Below are positions 17,050 through 23,094 of a stretch of DNA of 28,053 nt, one piece after another (position 1 is the first letter of the stretch; each line of letters opens with the position of its first letter). Source of the DNA: a virus; IMG/VR virus record IMGVR_UViG_3300029286_001866, positions 1 to 28,053 of that record; one strand, 5' to 3'. Below the pieces are notes generated by a model. The model saw nothing but the letters and a program-made list of their open reading frames with translations. It was not told where the DNA came from and ran no database searches. The translations under genes and the position numbers were made by a program.

Positions 17050-17370
17050 ATGATTAAGACACTTAATCAAAGTCAGTTCATTGATGAAATGACTTTTTCA
17101 AAAGATAGCAGCTATAACAACTGCTTTAGTTATGAAGGCAAAATAGCCCTTTTTAACTACTTGGAACAATTAGAAGAAGACACAGGAGAACCAATAGAAT
17201 GCGACCCTATTACTTTTTGTTGTGAATATACAGAAGAAAAGAATATTTCACATATTGAGGAACAATACGAAGAATGCAACAATATGACAGAAAAACAGGC
17301 ACGAGAATGGTTAGAAGATAGGACAACATTGATTGAATTCGATGGTGGAGTTATTTATCAACAGTTTTAA
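17050..17370 (+). CDS. Early acidic phage protein of unknown function
   Basis: This 106-residue, very acidic protein has FSYEGKIALFNYLEQLEEDTGEPIECDPITFCCEYTEEKN in the middle and ends DRTTLIEFDGGVIYQQF. This combination, a LFxYLEExEEDTG helix, a D-x-I-x-x-C-C-E-Y strand and a terminal EFDGG-I-x-Q, is a pattern I have seen in uncharacterised proteins of many phages. Acidic, first-expressed phage proteins often mimic DNA or bind host proteins; that is only a guess here. It is first in the early operon with an ideal SD. Confidence 0.8.
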   Translation: MIKTLNQSQFIDEMTFSKDSSYNNCFSYEGKIALFNYLEQLEEDTGEPIECDPITFCCEYTEEKNISHIEEQYEECNNMTEKQAREWLEDRTTLIEFDGGVIYQQF

Positions 17371-17372
17371 TT

Positions 17373-17534
17373 ATGACTAATAAAGAACTAAACCAATGGA
17401 AGATGTTAGCTAATCAATTAAAAAACGGCTACCATTTATCCAGTCAAGATAAAACAGAGCTTTTAATCTTGAATTATAAAGTTATGGAAATCGCCAACAA
17501 TATCCATAATAGAAATATGTTAGACAATTTATAA
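17373..17534 (+). CDS. 53-residue small protein
   Basis: MTNKELNQWKMLANQLKNGYHLSSQDKTELLILNYKVMEIANNIHNRNMLDNL is predicted to be two helices with a short turn. The ATG follows the upstream stop by two bases, so translation is likely coupled. The AT-rich codon use matches neighbours. No family recognised. Confidence 0.6.
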   Translation: MTNKELNQWKMLANQLKNGYHLSSQDKTELLILNYKVMEIANNIHNRNMLDNL

Positions 17535-17554
17535 ATTATTTAAAAATAAACAAT

Positions 17555-17731
17555 ATGATCATTTTATCCCCAGCTTTAACAATTGACCTCGAAAAGGTCT
17601 GTAATAACTATGGCTTCACTCTTAAACATTCAGCCATTAACGACATCAACAAAAATAAAGAATGTCACCGCCATGTTTTTAGTGATGGCGATCTAAAGTT
17701 AATCATTGAAATTAAAAAAGATGAACAATAA
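17555..17731 (+). CDS. 58-residue small protein
   Basis: MIILSPALTIDLEKVCNNYGFTLKHSAINDINKNKECHRHVFSDGDLKLIIEIKKDEQ. A short beta/alpha protein with two Cys and a His pair (CHRH), which might bind metal. It lies 20 bases after the previous gene and overlaps the next by 11. Function unknown. Confidence 0.55.
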   Translation: MIILSPALTIDLEKVCNNYGFTLKHSAINDINKNKECHRHVFSDGDLKLIIEIKKDEQ

Positions 17732-17915
17732 ACATTTTGATGCTATCCTCTCAAAAAATGAACTCGCCAAAATGATAGTTGAAAACGAAAACACTGGCAC
17801 CCTTGGTGAAATTAAAGTTTCAGTTAGTCAGTTAAAATTTCATTTAATGGAGATAGAGCGATTCATCGGCACTGGCAATCAACCCAGTGTATTTGACATC
17901 ATAAACAATAAATAA
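17721..17915 (+). CDS. 64-residue small protein
   Basis: From the ATG at 17721 the protein is MNNKHFDAILSKNELAKMIVENENTGTLGEIKVSVSQLKFHLMEIERFIGTG... A TTG at 17706 would add five residues but overlaps more of the upstream gene. It looks like a compact helical protein. It is the last gene before the terminator at 17935. No family recognised. Confidence 0.6.
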   Translation: MNNKHFDAILSKNELAKMIVENENTGTLGEIKVSVSQLKFHLMEIERFIGTGNQPSVFDIINNK

Positions 17916-17934
17916 AAAAGATCTAAAATAATAT

Positions 17935-17973
17935 AAAATCCCTCAGCGATTGAGCCACTGAGGGATTTTTTTT
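17935..17973 (+). terminator. Rho-independent terminator of the early operon
   Basis: AAAATCCCTCAG and CTGAGGGATTTT form a 12-bp stem with an 11-base loop, followed by a run of T (17967-17973). It closes the 17050-17915 set of genes. Confidence 0.95.
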
Positions 17974-18009
17974 GTTTTATATAAATTATTAAAAATCAAT
18001 AAAATACCT

Positions 18010-18429
18010 ATGATTACACCAAATGATACACTTTTAACTAGAGAGAGTCAAAAATTAGACTTCACTAAATGCCCTACAATTGACAAAATTAAAAAAGAGG
18101 ATAAAAGACACCACCCAAAACAAAATGTAAAACTCCAACGACTCACACCCGATGAATTGTACAAAATAAACCGCCGCCAGTTTGTCAAAAACTATCTTTT
18201 AATTCATTGCCCAGTTTGTGGACATCGACACCCTATATCAAGATTTTTATATAAAAGGATTAAGGACGAGTTAAGAAAGGAATGGGCAAGGGATATGAAC
18301 AACAAACTCACCCCACAACAAAGAAAAGATAGAGCAATAAAGGCGGGAACAATTAGAGCAATAAAGGCGGGACAGATATTAAAACCATCAACTATACAGA
18401 AATGTACGAGAAGGCAAATTTCTCTCTAA
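18010..18429 (+). CDS. Hypothetical protein with CxxC-HxH metal site
   Basis: This 139-residue, very basic protein holds HCPVCGHRHPISRF (about residues 66-79): C-x2-C with an H-x-H nearby, a likely zinc site of an HNH-like or ribbon type. The N-terminal part is polar and the C-terminal part is rich in Lys/Arg with a repeated segment (RAIKAGTIRAIKAGQI). That suggests nucleic-acid binding. It lies after the terminator and has no SD; TAAAAT ends four bases before the ATG, so it may be leaderless, but no good -35 was seen. Confidence 0.6.
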   Translation: MITPNDTLLTRESQKLDFTKCPTIDKIKKEDKRHHPKQNVKLQRLTPDELYKINRRQFVKNYLLIHCPVCGHRHPISRFLYKRIKDELRKEWARDMNNKLTPQQRKDRAIKAGTIRAIKAGQILKPSTIQKCTRRQISL

Positions 18430-18441
18430 ATAACTTTTCCC

Positions 18442-18684
18442 CTACAAATCCACAACCCGACTCTTCCCATCGTGTAACTTAAAAACAGAATTCTTGATTT
18501 TAATCACCCTTTCAACTTCAATAGTCTGCATAGACCCCCCTAAAAAGAATTCTTTGTTTCCCACTTGCCAGGATATTCCAATTCGCCCACCCTGCCCCAT
18601 TAAACCAACCACCTTCTTGGCTTTCTCTTTAACCTCATCCCCCCATTTTGGTTTTCTAATTGGTTCTTGAATTATTTCTTGCAT
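18442..18684 (-). CDS. Hypothetical small protein
   Basis: This 80-residue protein begins MQEIIQEPIRKPKWGDEVKEKAKKVV, then has beta strands with a Gly-rich turn (GLMGQGGRIGISWQVGNKEFFLGGSMQTIEVERVIKI). It is the last gene of the leftward early/middle operon and lies only 12 bases from the convergent 18010 gene. No family recognised. Confidence 0.6.
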   Translation of the reverse strand: MQEIIQEPIRKPKWGDEVKEKAKKVVGLMGQGGRIGISWQVGNKEFFLGGSMQTIEVERVIKIKNSVFKLHDGKSRVVDL

Positions 18685-18688
18685 AAAT

Positions 18689-18967
18689 TTAATAAGTTAA
18701 TGCCTCTCTAATTAAATCTTCTTCTGTAAAACTTTTCCAAGCATTTATTAATTCATGTTTTTCTTCAAATTTATATTTACCTTCATTTATAATTCCTTTC
18801 TTATAAGTAATACATAGATAAATTGACTTAAATTCATTTAAGCTAGCTTGCAGAAAATTCCAAACTCTCATTTTAATAGGTGAACGCCTACTTATTACCT
18901 TTCCATCTAAAAATTTAATTTTTACATAAAATGATAAACCATTTTGTCTTATCTTTTTAGTTTTCAT
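18689..18967 (-). CDS. Hypothetical protein
   Basis: This 92-residue protein, MKTKKIRQNGLSFYVKIKFLDGKV..., has a basic N-terminus, strands (LSFYVKIKF), a hydrophobic helix (RVWNFLQASLNEF) and a C-terminal acidic helix. It is separated from neighbours by 4 and 8 bases. No family recognised. Confidence 0.6.
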   Translation of the reverse strand: MKTKKIRQNGLSFYVKIKFLDGKVISRRSPIKMRVWNFLQASLNEFKSIYLCITYKKGIINEGKYKFEEKHELINAWKSFTEEDLIREALTY

Positions 18968-18975
18968 AATTTTAT

Positions 18976-19200
18976 TTAAATCATCCCATCCTTTTCAGGA
19001 CGAAGAATACTTAACATAACTTTAATCTTTTTAAGATTACCATCCTTAATCCACTTAACAATCTTATCATTCATCCAAGGGTTAGTTCTAGATTTATTCA
19101 AATAAGCCTTATTCTTCAAGTAGTAGCGGTGGTTAATCTCCCTGAGTTTCTCAGGATTATCCAACCGCCACTCTTTAAGATATTCATTTTTGTTTTTCAT
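18976..19200 (-). CDS. Small basic protein, HNH-endonuclease-like N-terminal motif
   Basis: This 74-residue protein starts MKNKNEYLKEWRLDNPEKLREINHRYYLKNKAYLNKSRTN. The pattern YLKEWR-x-NPEK-x-RE-x-x-x-RYYLKNK is the basic repeat that often leads HNH homing-endonuclease-type proteins, but the catalytic HNH part is absent. It may be a remnant or a stand-alone DNA-binding protein. The start overlaps the stop of the upstream gene (TAATG). Confidence 0.65.
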   Translation of the reverse strand: MKNKNEYLKEWRLDNPEKLREINHRYYLKNKAYLNKSRTNPWMNDKIVKWIKDGNLKKIKVMLSILRPEKDGMI

Positions 19201-19502
19201 TAAGCAACTATTGGTTCAGATTTAGTTTCTGAAACTTCTTCATTTTCAATAACAGGTTTAATCTCTTCCACCTCACTATCAGTCTCAACAGGTATAGTAT
19301 TAAGAGTACCCTTATCAATATCCACAGAAACATTAATCTCTCGTCCTAGAGCCAATCGTGGCTTAATAACACCATCCACAAACATATTCATGTCCCCCCT
19401 AATCAAATCAATCATATAATTACTAACATTACGGATAGCAATTAATCTATCTTTCTCTTCTTTTGAGAGATTAAAGATTTTAGAGTTATCTTTTTTGCTC
19501 AT
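19200..19502 (-). CDS. Hypothetical protein
   Basis: This 100-residue protein has a helical N-terminus (LSKEEKDRLIAIRNVSNYMIDLIRGDMNMFVDGVIKPRL), a short beta part and a disordered acidic C-terminus rich in Glu and Thr/Ser (VEEIKPVIENEEVSETKSEPIVA). It overlaps the next upstream gene by 17 bases. No family recognised. Confidence 0.65.
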   Translation of the reverse strand: MSKKDNSKIFNLSKEEKDRLIAIRNVSNYMIDLIRGDMNMFVDGVIKPRLALGREINVSVDIDKGTLNTIPVETDSEVEEIKPVIENEEVSETKSEPIVA

Positions 19503-19656
19503 TTTTTATGTAAAAATATAATAATATAGAAGTTGCAAAAGAAATCTTATCAACTGCTATATGAACTAAATAGTAAACCAAAATTGCAGAAAGTACATTA
19601 GCTATAATTTTAATTATTGTTTCTATATTAATTTTAATTGTTTTTTGTTTGCTCAT
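19486..19656 (-). CDS. Small membrane protein
   Basis: About 56 residues from the ATG at 19656 (MSKQKTIKINIETIIKIIANVLSAILVYYLVHIAVDKISFATSILLYFYIKNEQKR). It has two hydrophobic segments: residues 15-35 and 39-50. A start at 19728 would overlap the upstream gene by 95 bases and is rejected. The basic N-terminus suggests an N-in orientation. It could be a holin-like or superinfection-type protein, but nothing more specific can be shown. Confidence 0.6.
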   Translation of the reverse strand: MSKQKTIKINIETIIKIIANVLSAILVYYLVHIAVDKISFATSILLYFYIKNEQKR

Positions 19657-19885
19657 TTTGTTTAGTAAACATAATAATTTCCTCCTTCTTAAGTCTAAAT
19701 GGACAATAAGGATAAAGAGGATCATCAAAATCCAGAGTGACCTTACGATTAAACTCCTTCATATAAACTGGACAAGAATACAACTTCCTATATCTCTCAA
19801 TAGCCTTAATTACTTCCTTTAATTCATAATCCTTTATAAAGATTATTTGCTTTAATCTTGATATTTCTATGTTTTTATCGTCCAT
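19634..19885 (-). CDS. Hypothetical protein with two CP motifs
   Basis: This 83-residue protein has a coiled-coil-type start (DDKNIEISRLKQIIFIKDYELKEVIKAIERYRKLY) followed by CPVYMKEF and YPYCPFRLKKEE. Two Cys-Pro sites around a strand suggest a metal or structural role. It is first after the promoter at 19893-19921 and lacks an SD, so it may be leaderless. No family recognised. Confidence 0.6.
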   Translation of the reverse strand: MDDKNIEISRLKQIIFIKDYELKEVIKAIERYRKLYSCPVYMKEFNRKVTLDFDDPLYPYCPFRLKKEEIIMFTKQNEQTKNN

Positions 19886-19892
19886 CTAATTA

Positions 19893-19921
19893 AATTTATA
19901 TTATTAATTTAATAATGTCAA
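19893..19921 (-). promoter_or_regulatory. Promoter of the 18442-19885 operon
   Basis: On the minus strand TTGACA (19921-19916) and TAAATT (19898-19893) are 17 bases apart, and seven bases (TAATTAG) separate the -10 from the ATG at 19885. The same TAAATTTAATTA string occurs at the 4295 promoter. Expected initiation is at or next to the ATG. Confidence 0.65.
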
Positions 19922-20023
19922 ATGTTTCCCGAACAAACATTACCACTTGGGATGTCTTAATTCCAAATTGGGATGTCTTAGACCCGAACAAGCATACTGC
20001 TTGGGGACCATAGCTTCGCTAAT
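19922..20023. repeat. Small repeat patch between genes
   Basis: TTGGGATGTCTTA occurs twice (19947-19959 and 19968-19980, 21 bases apart). A longer imperfect pair also repeats: CCCGAACAAACATTACCACTTGGG (from 19928) versus CCCGAACAAGCATACTGCTTGGGG (from 19983). The second contains a hairpin CAAGCA-tac-TGCTTG. Could be a regulator site or remnants of a mobile piece. Confidence 0.6.
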
Positions 20024-20284
20024 CTACTTAAAAATCAACTCAGCTGCTTGAGGTGCACTAAGCCCTTCTACATTTCCTAATCCCTCTAAGAAATCTTTAC
20101 CTCCAATAATTAACCCAATTAAAAAATCTCTATTAAAACCAAACTCTAATAAATCTTGAATAGTTTTTTCTGAGGCCTCCAATAATCTACCTCTTTGGTC
20201 CTCAGTTGCTTTCTTATAAACTCCATTAACTTTCTTTAATCTGATTAAAAGATCTTTTAATTTTTCTTTATTTTTTTCTTCCAT
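20024..20284 (-). CDS. Hypothetical helical protein
   Basis: This 86-residue, almost entirely helical protein, MEEKNKEKLKDLLIRLKKVNGVYKKATEDQRGRLLEASEKTIQDLLEFGFN..., has an AAAGGAGAG ribosome site at the expected distance. It lies directly downstream of the TTGCACAA-type repeat array. No HTH could be identified, so it is not clearly the binder of the array. Function unknown. Confidence 0.7.
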   Translation of the reverse strand: MEEKNKEKLKDLLIRLKKVNGVYKKATEDQRGRLLEASEKTIQDLLEFGFNRDFLIGLIIGGKDFLEGLGNVEGLSAPQAAELIFK

Positions 20285-20309
20285 TTTCTCTCCTTTTTAA
20301 ATTTATAAA

Positions 20310-20546
20310 ATGGGACTTGTGCAAAATTCCCTATATATAATAAATATACTTGTTTGCACAAGTTATATTTATTACATATATTTGTTGCACAACTACCTTT
20401 TTTTCTTAAATAGATAATATACCTTACTTACCGCACAAACCTTAGAGTTGTGCAATTGCACAAGTCCCATTGCACAACTGCACAACTCCCCAAAAAGACT
20501 TGTGCAAAGGGGGGTAAAAAAACGAAAGTCATTGCACAAGTCTTTT
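20310..20546. repeat. Array of TTGCACAA(G/C)T repeats, candidate origin or operator cluster
   Basis: Ten copies of the decamer TTGCACAAGT/TTGCACAACT, or its complement ACTTGTGCAA/AGTTGTGCAA, occur at 20315, 20354, 20385, 20431 (degenerate), 20446, 20456, 20470, 20478, 20498 and 20532. Two abut as a dyad (20446-20465). Two pairs extend to 15-base inverted repeats (20310-20324 with 20456-20470; 20493-20507 with 20532-20546). The stretch between copies is AT-rich. Such an array beside a primase-helicase gene is typical of an iteron origin; an operator cluster for the 20024-20284 gene is the alternative. No gene is present in it. Confidence 0.75.
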
Positions 20547-20568
20547 GATATAGTTTGAACTAGAATCA

Positions 20569-22149
20569 TTATTTCAAAGAATAGCTAACTTTTTGGCCAG
20601 TTCTTATCTTTTCTAAGACATTATTTGACACCATATCGGACAGAGTTGTATTAACAGTTCTGGTACCCACTCCATTTTCAGTACAGTAGTCAATGATGTC
20701 TTGACGAAGGGAAGTAATGTTTTCAGTTAAGAAGTCGGTGATCAATTCTTCGGCTTTATCTGACTGGCCTTCCTGATCGTAATACTCACCATTATGGCGG
20801 ACCTCAGAGACATAAGTCTTATCGGGATTGTATGGATTAGGTTTGGAAACTAGCTCAACTTTAAATGGTTTTAGCTTTTCGGAGTCGCCAGCCTTGAATT
20901 GTTCAAGAACAAATTGATTTGACTCTTTGGGAATTGAAAAGACACGAAAACCAGAAACGATTTGGGCGGTGATATTAGTACTTCCTCTCACTCTTTGACT
21001 GGAGGTACGAGATATGCCTTGGGAAGGTTTATTCTCATGATGGAGTACCAAGACAGCTCTCCCTGGAAATAAAATACGAATAGCATCAAAGAACTGCTGA
21101 CAGTCGGCTACCGCGTTCTCATTGCCCACCATCACATCAGCAAATGAATCTATTATAATTAGACCAATGTTAAGACGTTCAGCTTCTTTGGAGAGATGGA
21201 GAGCGAAGGCAGAGAGTTCACCTTGCTTAGATTGATCTTGAAGTTGAAAAAACTGAGGGTATTTAACCCAGTAGATGTTCTTTAACTCTTCAGGTTTAAT
21301 GTTGAGGCCAGCAATGCGGGCTTTCTTCCTGCGGTCAGAATTTTCTTTATCTATAAATAGAATGTTAACTTGTTTAGAAACTTTAAACTTACCGAGCCAG
21401 GGAGTACCAGTCGCCACAGAGTGGGCGAGAGTTAAAGTATAGAATGATTTCCCAGTTGCTTCAGCACCAACTATGAAGGTAAAACCATCAGTTGGGAGGA
21501 CACGATCAATTAACCACTCTTCAGGGGGTATTGGGCGTTCCATTAGTTTATCGCCTGATTCAAGTTCGTATTCTTCGGGAATTTTAGAGAGGTTATAGTC
21601 ATCTAGGGAGAGAGCTTCCTTCTTTAATTTGAGGAAGTCTTGACGGGTGTGACCTGCGGTGAAGTATTCGGAGACATCTTTATACTCTGAGGGGAGGGTT
21701 ATTATAAAAGGGATAGCTCCTATTTTAGTAAGGACTTCTATATATTTGGCGATGGCTTTCTGGCCTGCTTCATCGGTATCAAGAGTAATGTAGACATTTT
21801 TATCTTTGAGAGGTTTAGTAAATTTCTCTGAAAAGGTAGATACTCCAAAAGTACCAGTGGTAGCTGGAATTCCTTCTTGCCATAGCCTAGAAGCATCTAC
21901 TTCTCCCTCCGCTAGGATGATGTCTTGATATTTAATGGCATTCTTAATCATATATAAAACTGGATGAGAGCCAGGATCTGCTGTAAATTTTGCCTCACCT
22001 ACTAAATTACGATATTTATTGTAAAGATGGTTGCCTTCTATATCATTAATTGGAATTGTTATTTTATTTTCTTCTAATACCCAATCCATTTGTTTAGTAA
22101 CAAATTCTTCTTTTAAACTATGGTTGATTAAATATTCTTGGGGGGTCAT
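20569..22149 (-). CDS. TOPRIM primase plus RecA-fold (RepA-like) helicase
   Basis: The 526-residue protein has a TOPRIM domain (about 75-165) with the metal-binding AEGEVDA (E81-E83) and DTDEAG (D124, D126). A hexameric-type RecA-fold ATPase follows, with Walker A GAEATGKS (228-235), Walker B IIIDSFAD (331-338) and a sensor-type strand VLVLHHENK (366-374). A C-terminal winged-helix-like segment lies at about 463-526. It would prime and unwind at the fork. The zinc finger normally fused in front lies in the separate gene just upstream (four-base overlap), so the primase is split. AAAGGAGA precedes the start. Confidence 0.9.
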   Translation of the reverse strand: MTPQEYLINHSLKEEFVTKQMDWVLEENKITIPINDIEGNHLYNKYRNLVGEAKFTADPGSHPVLYMIKNAIKYQDIILAEGEVDASRLWQEGIPATTGTFGVSTFSEKFTKPLKDKNVYITLDTDEAGQKAIAKYIEVLTKIGAIPFIITLPSEYKDVSEYFTAGHTRQDFLKLKKEALSLDDYNLSKIPEEYELESGDKLMERPIPPEEWLIDRVLPTDGFTFIVGAEATGKSFYTLTLAHSVATGTPWLGKFKVSKQVNILFIDKENSDRRKKARIAGLNIKPEELKNIYWVKYPQFFQLQDQSKQGELSAFALHLSKEAERLNIGLIIIDSFADVMVGNENAVADCQQFFDAIRILFPGRAVLVLHHENKPSQGISRTSSQRVRGSTNITAQIVSGFRVFSIPKESNQFVLEQFKAGDSEKLKPFKVELVSKPNPYNPDKTYVSEVRHNGEYYDQEGQSDKAEELITDFLTENITSLRQDIIDYCTENGVGTRTVNTTLSDMVSNNVLEKIRTGQKVSYSLK

Positions 22150-22460
22150 TGGTTCTCCTTTATAAATTTTAACGCTTCTTTAAAATCACAATGGAGAACA
22201 TTTTCAACAAAAGAGAAAGCATCACCTGATTTGTTACAAGCAAAGCAAAAATATGAGGAAGTATCAGGATAAATGGCTAAGGAAGGTTTAGAATCATCGT
22301 GGAAACAACATGGAACGAGAAATACTTTACCAGTACGTTTCATTACACCACCAACAAGCTTCTCATATAGGGAAACAATATCAGCCTTTGGTTTATCTGG
22401 GAAATCTTTTTTAACATTCGTGGTGGTTCCAAATTTGAAAGTTACTTTTTGATTTAACAT
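22146..22460 (-). CDS. CHC2-type zinc-finger primase subunit
   Basis: About 104 residues from ATG 22460 (MLNQKVTFKFGTTT...). The signature is VPCCFHDDSKPSLAIYPDTSSYFCFACNKSGDAFSFVE: the C-x-x-H-x-D-x-x-P-S-L ... F-x-C-F-A-C form of CHC2 primase zinc ribbons, complete with the downstream GDAFSFVE. The TOPRIM/helicase partner is the next gene, with an ATGA overlap. Together they make the primase found fused in DnaG. A TTG at 22499 would add 13 residues, but that codon lies in the -35 box, so I chose 22460. No SD was seen. Confidence 0.9.
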   Translation of the reverse strand: MLNQKVTFKFGTTTNVKKDFPDKPKADIVSLYEKLVGGVMKRTGKVFLVPCCFHDDSKPSLAIYPDTSSYFCFACNKSGDAFSFVENVLHCDFKEALKFIKENQ

Positions 22461-22470
22461 AGTATCTATA

Positions 22471-22499
22471 AATTTAAACTCTATTGGTGGTGTTGTCAA
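22471..22499 (-). promoter_or_regulatory. Promoter of the primase operon
   Basis: On the minus strand TTGACA (22499-22494) and TAAATT (22476-22471) are 17 bases apart. The ATG at 22460 is ten bases beyond, so the leader is expected to be only a few bases. It is back-to-back with the rightward promoter at 22517, leaving only 17 bases between the two -35 boxes. Confidence 0.65.
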
Positions 22500-22516
22500 T
22501 TAGTCAAATTAAGTAC

Positions 22517-22545
22517 TTGACAATGAATTTCAATACCATTAATAT
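22517..22545 (+). promoter_or_regulatory. Promoter of the HTH gene operon (leaderless)
   Basis: TTGACA (22517-22522), a 17-base spacer and TAATAT (22540-22545), then six bases to ATG 22552. Initiation is expected at the A of the ATG. No SD is present. Confidence 0.75.
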
Positions 22546-22551
22546 TGAGAT

Positions 22552-22752
22552 ATGATTATAGAAAAACAATGGCTAACACCTAATGAGGCAGCTAAATACC
22601 TCGGTGTTCACGTCCATACAATATACAATTATTTGAGATTAAAAGAGAATCCTCTCCAATGCTCAAGAATTAGTAAAAACAACATTAGAATTAATGTTGA
22701 AACATTAGAAGAGTGGATCAAAAGTTATAATTTAGAAGGAGAAACAAAATGA
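22552..22752 (+). CDS. HTH (excisionase/MerR-type) DNA-binding protein
   Basis: This 66-residue protein reads QWLTPNEAAKYLGVHVHTIYNYLRLKENPLQCSRI...NIRINVETLEEWIKSYN. This is the HTH_17/excisionase pattern: a helix, the AAKYLGVHVHTIYNYL recognition unit, then a wing and a final helix with EEWI. Such proteins regulate or direct recombination; no integrase is in the window, so regulator is more likely. It sits between back-to-back promoters, the expected place for a switch. Its last bases overlap the next gene (ATGA). Confidence 0.8.
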   Translation: MIIEKQWLTPNEAAKYLGVHVHTIYNYLRLKENPLQCSRISKNNIRINVETLEEWIKSYNLEGETK

Positions 22753-22913
22753 CAAACGAACAAAGAATAGCGTTAATACTATTACAAGTAGTGATAATTT
22801 TAACTGCATTTAGGTTAGGGTTTTATTTAGGAATTAGAGAAAACCAAATCAAAGCGGATGGGTATTACTATCAAAAAGATGGTATTATGGTAGGTAAGTT
22901 TTATTTAGCTTAA
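22749..22913 (+). CDS. Small membrane protein
   Basis: This 54-residue protein, MTNEQRIALILLQVVIILTAFRLGFYLGIRENQ..., has one hydrophobic segment at about residues 8-27 and a basic/polar tail (KADGYYYQKDGIMVGKFYLA). It has an AAGGAG ribosome site and overlaps the stop of the HTH gene. It precedes the terminator hairpin. No family recognised. Confidence 0.7.
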   Translation: MTNEQRIALILLQVVIILTAFRLGFYLGIRENQIKADGYYYQKDGIMVGKFYLA

Positions 22914-22961
22914 AAAACTGATAAGGTGCCGCGACCTTGGCGGCATCTTAATGAGTTTTTT
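22912..22961 (+). terminator. Hairpin terminator after the HTH operon
   Basis: AAGGTGCCGC and GCGGCATCTT (22923-22932, 22940-22949) make a 10-bp stem around a seven-base loop, with one G-U pair. An outer AAAAAACT (22912-22919) pairs with AGTTTTTT (22954-22961) and supplies the T-run. It should terminate the two-gene operon. A read-through form would lead directly into the structured region. Confidence 0.85.
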
Positions 22962-22964
22962 AAA

Positions 22965-23069
22965 AACTTGAAAGTGGAATAGTAGGGCTGGAGAGTACAG
23001 ACCAGTTAACTCCATAAGCGATGGTGAATCCTTGCTTTTAGAGAGACGTCTCTAATCCACTTTTAAGTT
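22965..23069 (+). ncRNA. Candidate structured RNA / 5' leader (four-way junction)
   Basis: AACTTGAAAGTGGA (22965-22978) pairs with TCCACTTTTAAGTT (23056-23069): 13 Watson-Crick pairs plus one G-U. Inside it three hairpins fit in turn: TGGAG/CTCCA (22989-23014); AAGCGA-GG/CC-TTGCTT (23016-23037, one bulge); and TTAGAG/CTCTAA (23038-23055). The second and third abut, and the third runs straight into the closing stem. The result resembles a compact four-way junction. It lies in the leader of the SSB-like gene. It matches no riboswitch I recognise. Confidence 0.55.
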
Positions 23070-23083
23070 CTTAATGAACTTAA
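23063..23083 (+). promoter_or_regulatory. Alternative hairpin competing with the RNA closing stem
   Basis: TTAAGTTC and GAACTTAA (8-bp stem, five-base loop). Its 5' arm overlaps the 3' strand of the closing stem (23056-23069), so the two pairings exclude each other. No T-run follows, so any control would act by translation or RNA stability. It could alternatively be a protein operator. Confidence 0.5.
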
Positions 23084-23094
23084 TATTATTTATT

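Noticed and set aside
22552-22752. Excisionase of an integrated prophage
   Set aside because: The fold matches, but no integrase or attachment site is visible, so a regulator is the more careful call.
22989-23034. Similarity of GGAGAGTA and GGTGAATC pieces to the tetrahydrofolate riboswitch
   Set aside because: The partner pairing (GGTGAATC with an upstream GATTCACC-like strand) is missing and the topology differs, so only short words match.
22965-23069. tRNA or tRNA-like gene
   Set aside because: The four-way shape is suggestive, but there is no anticodon loop, T-loop or CCA-type end, and the closing stem is twice the acceptor length.
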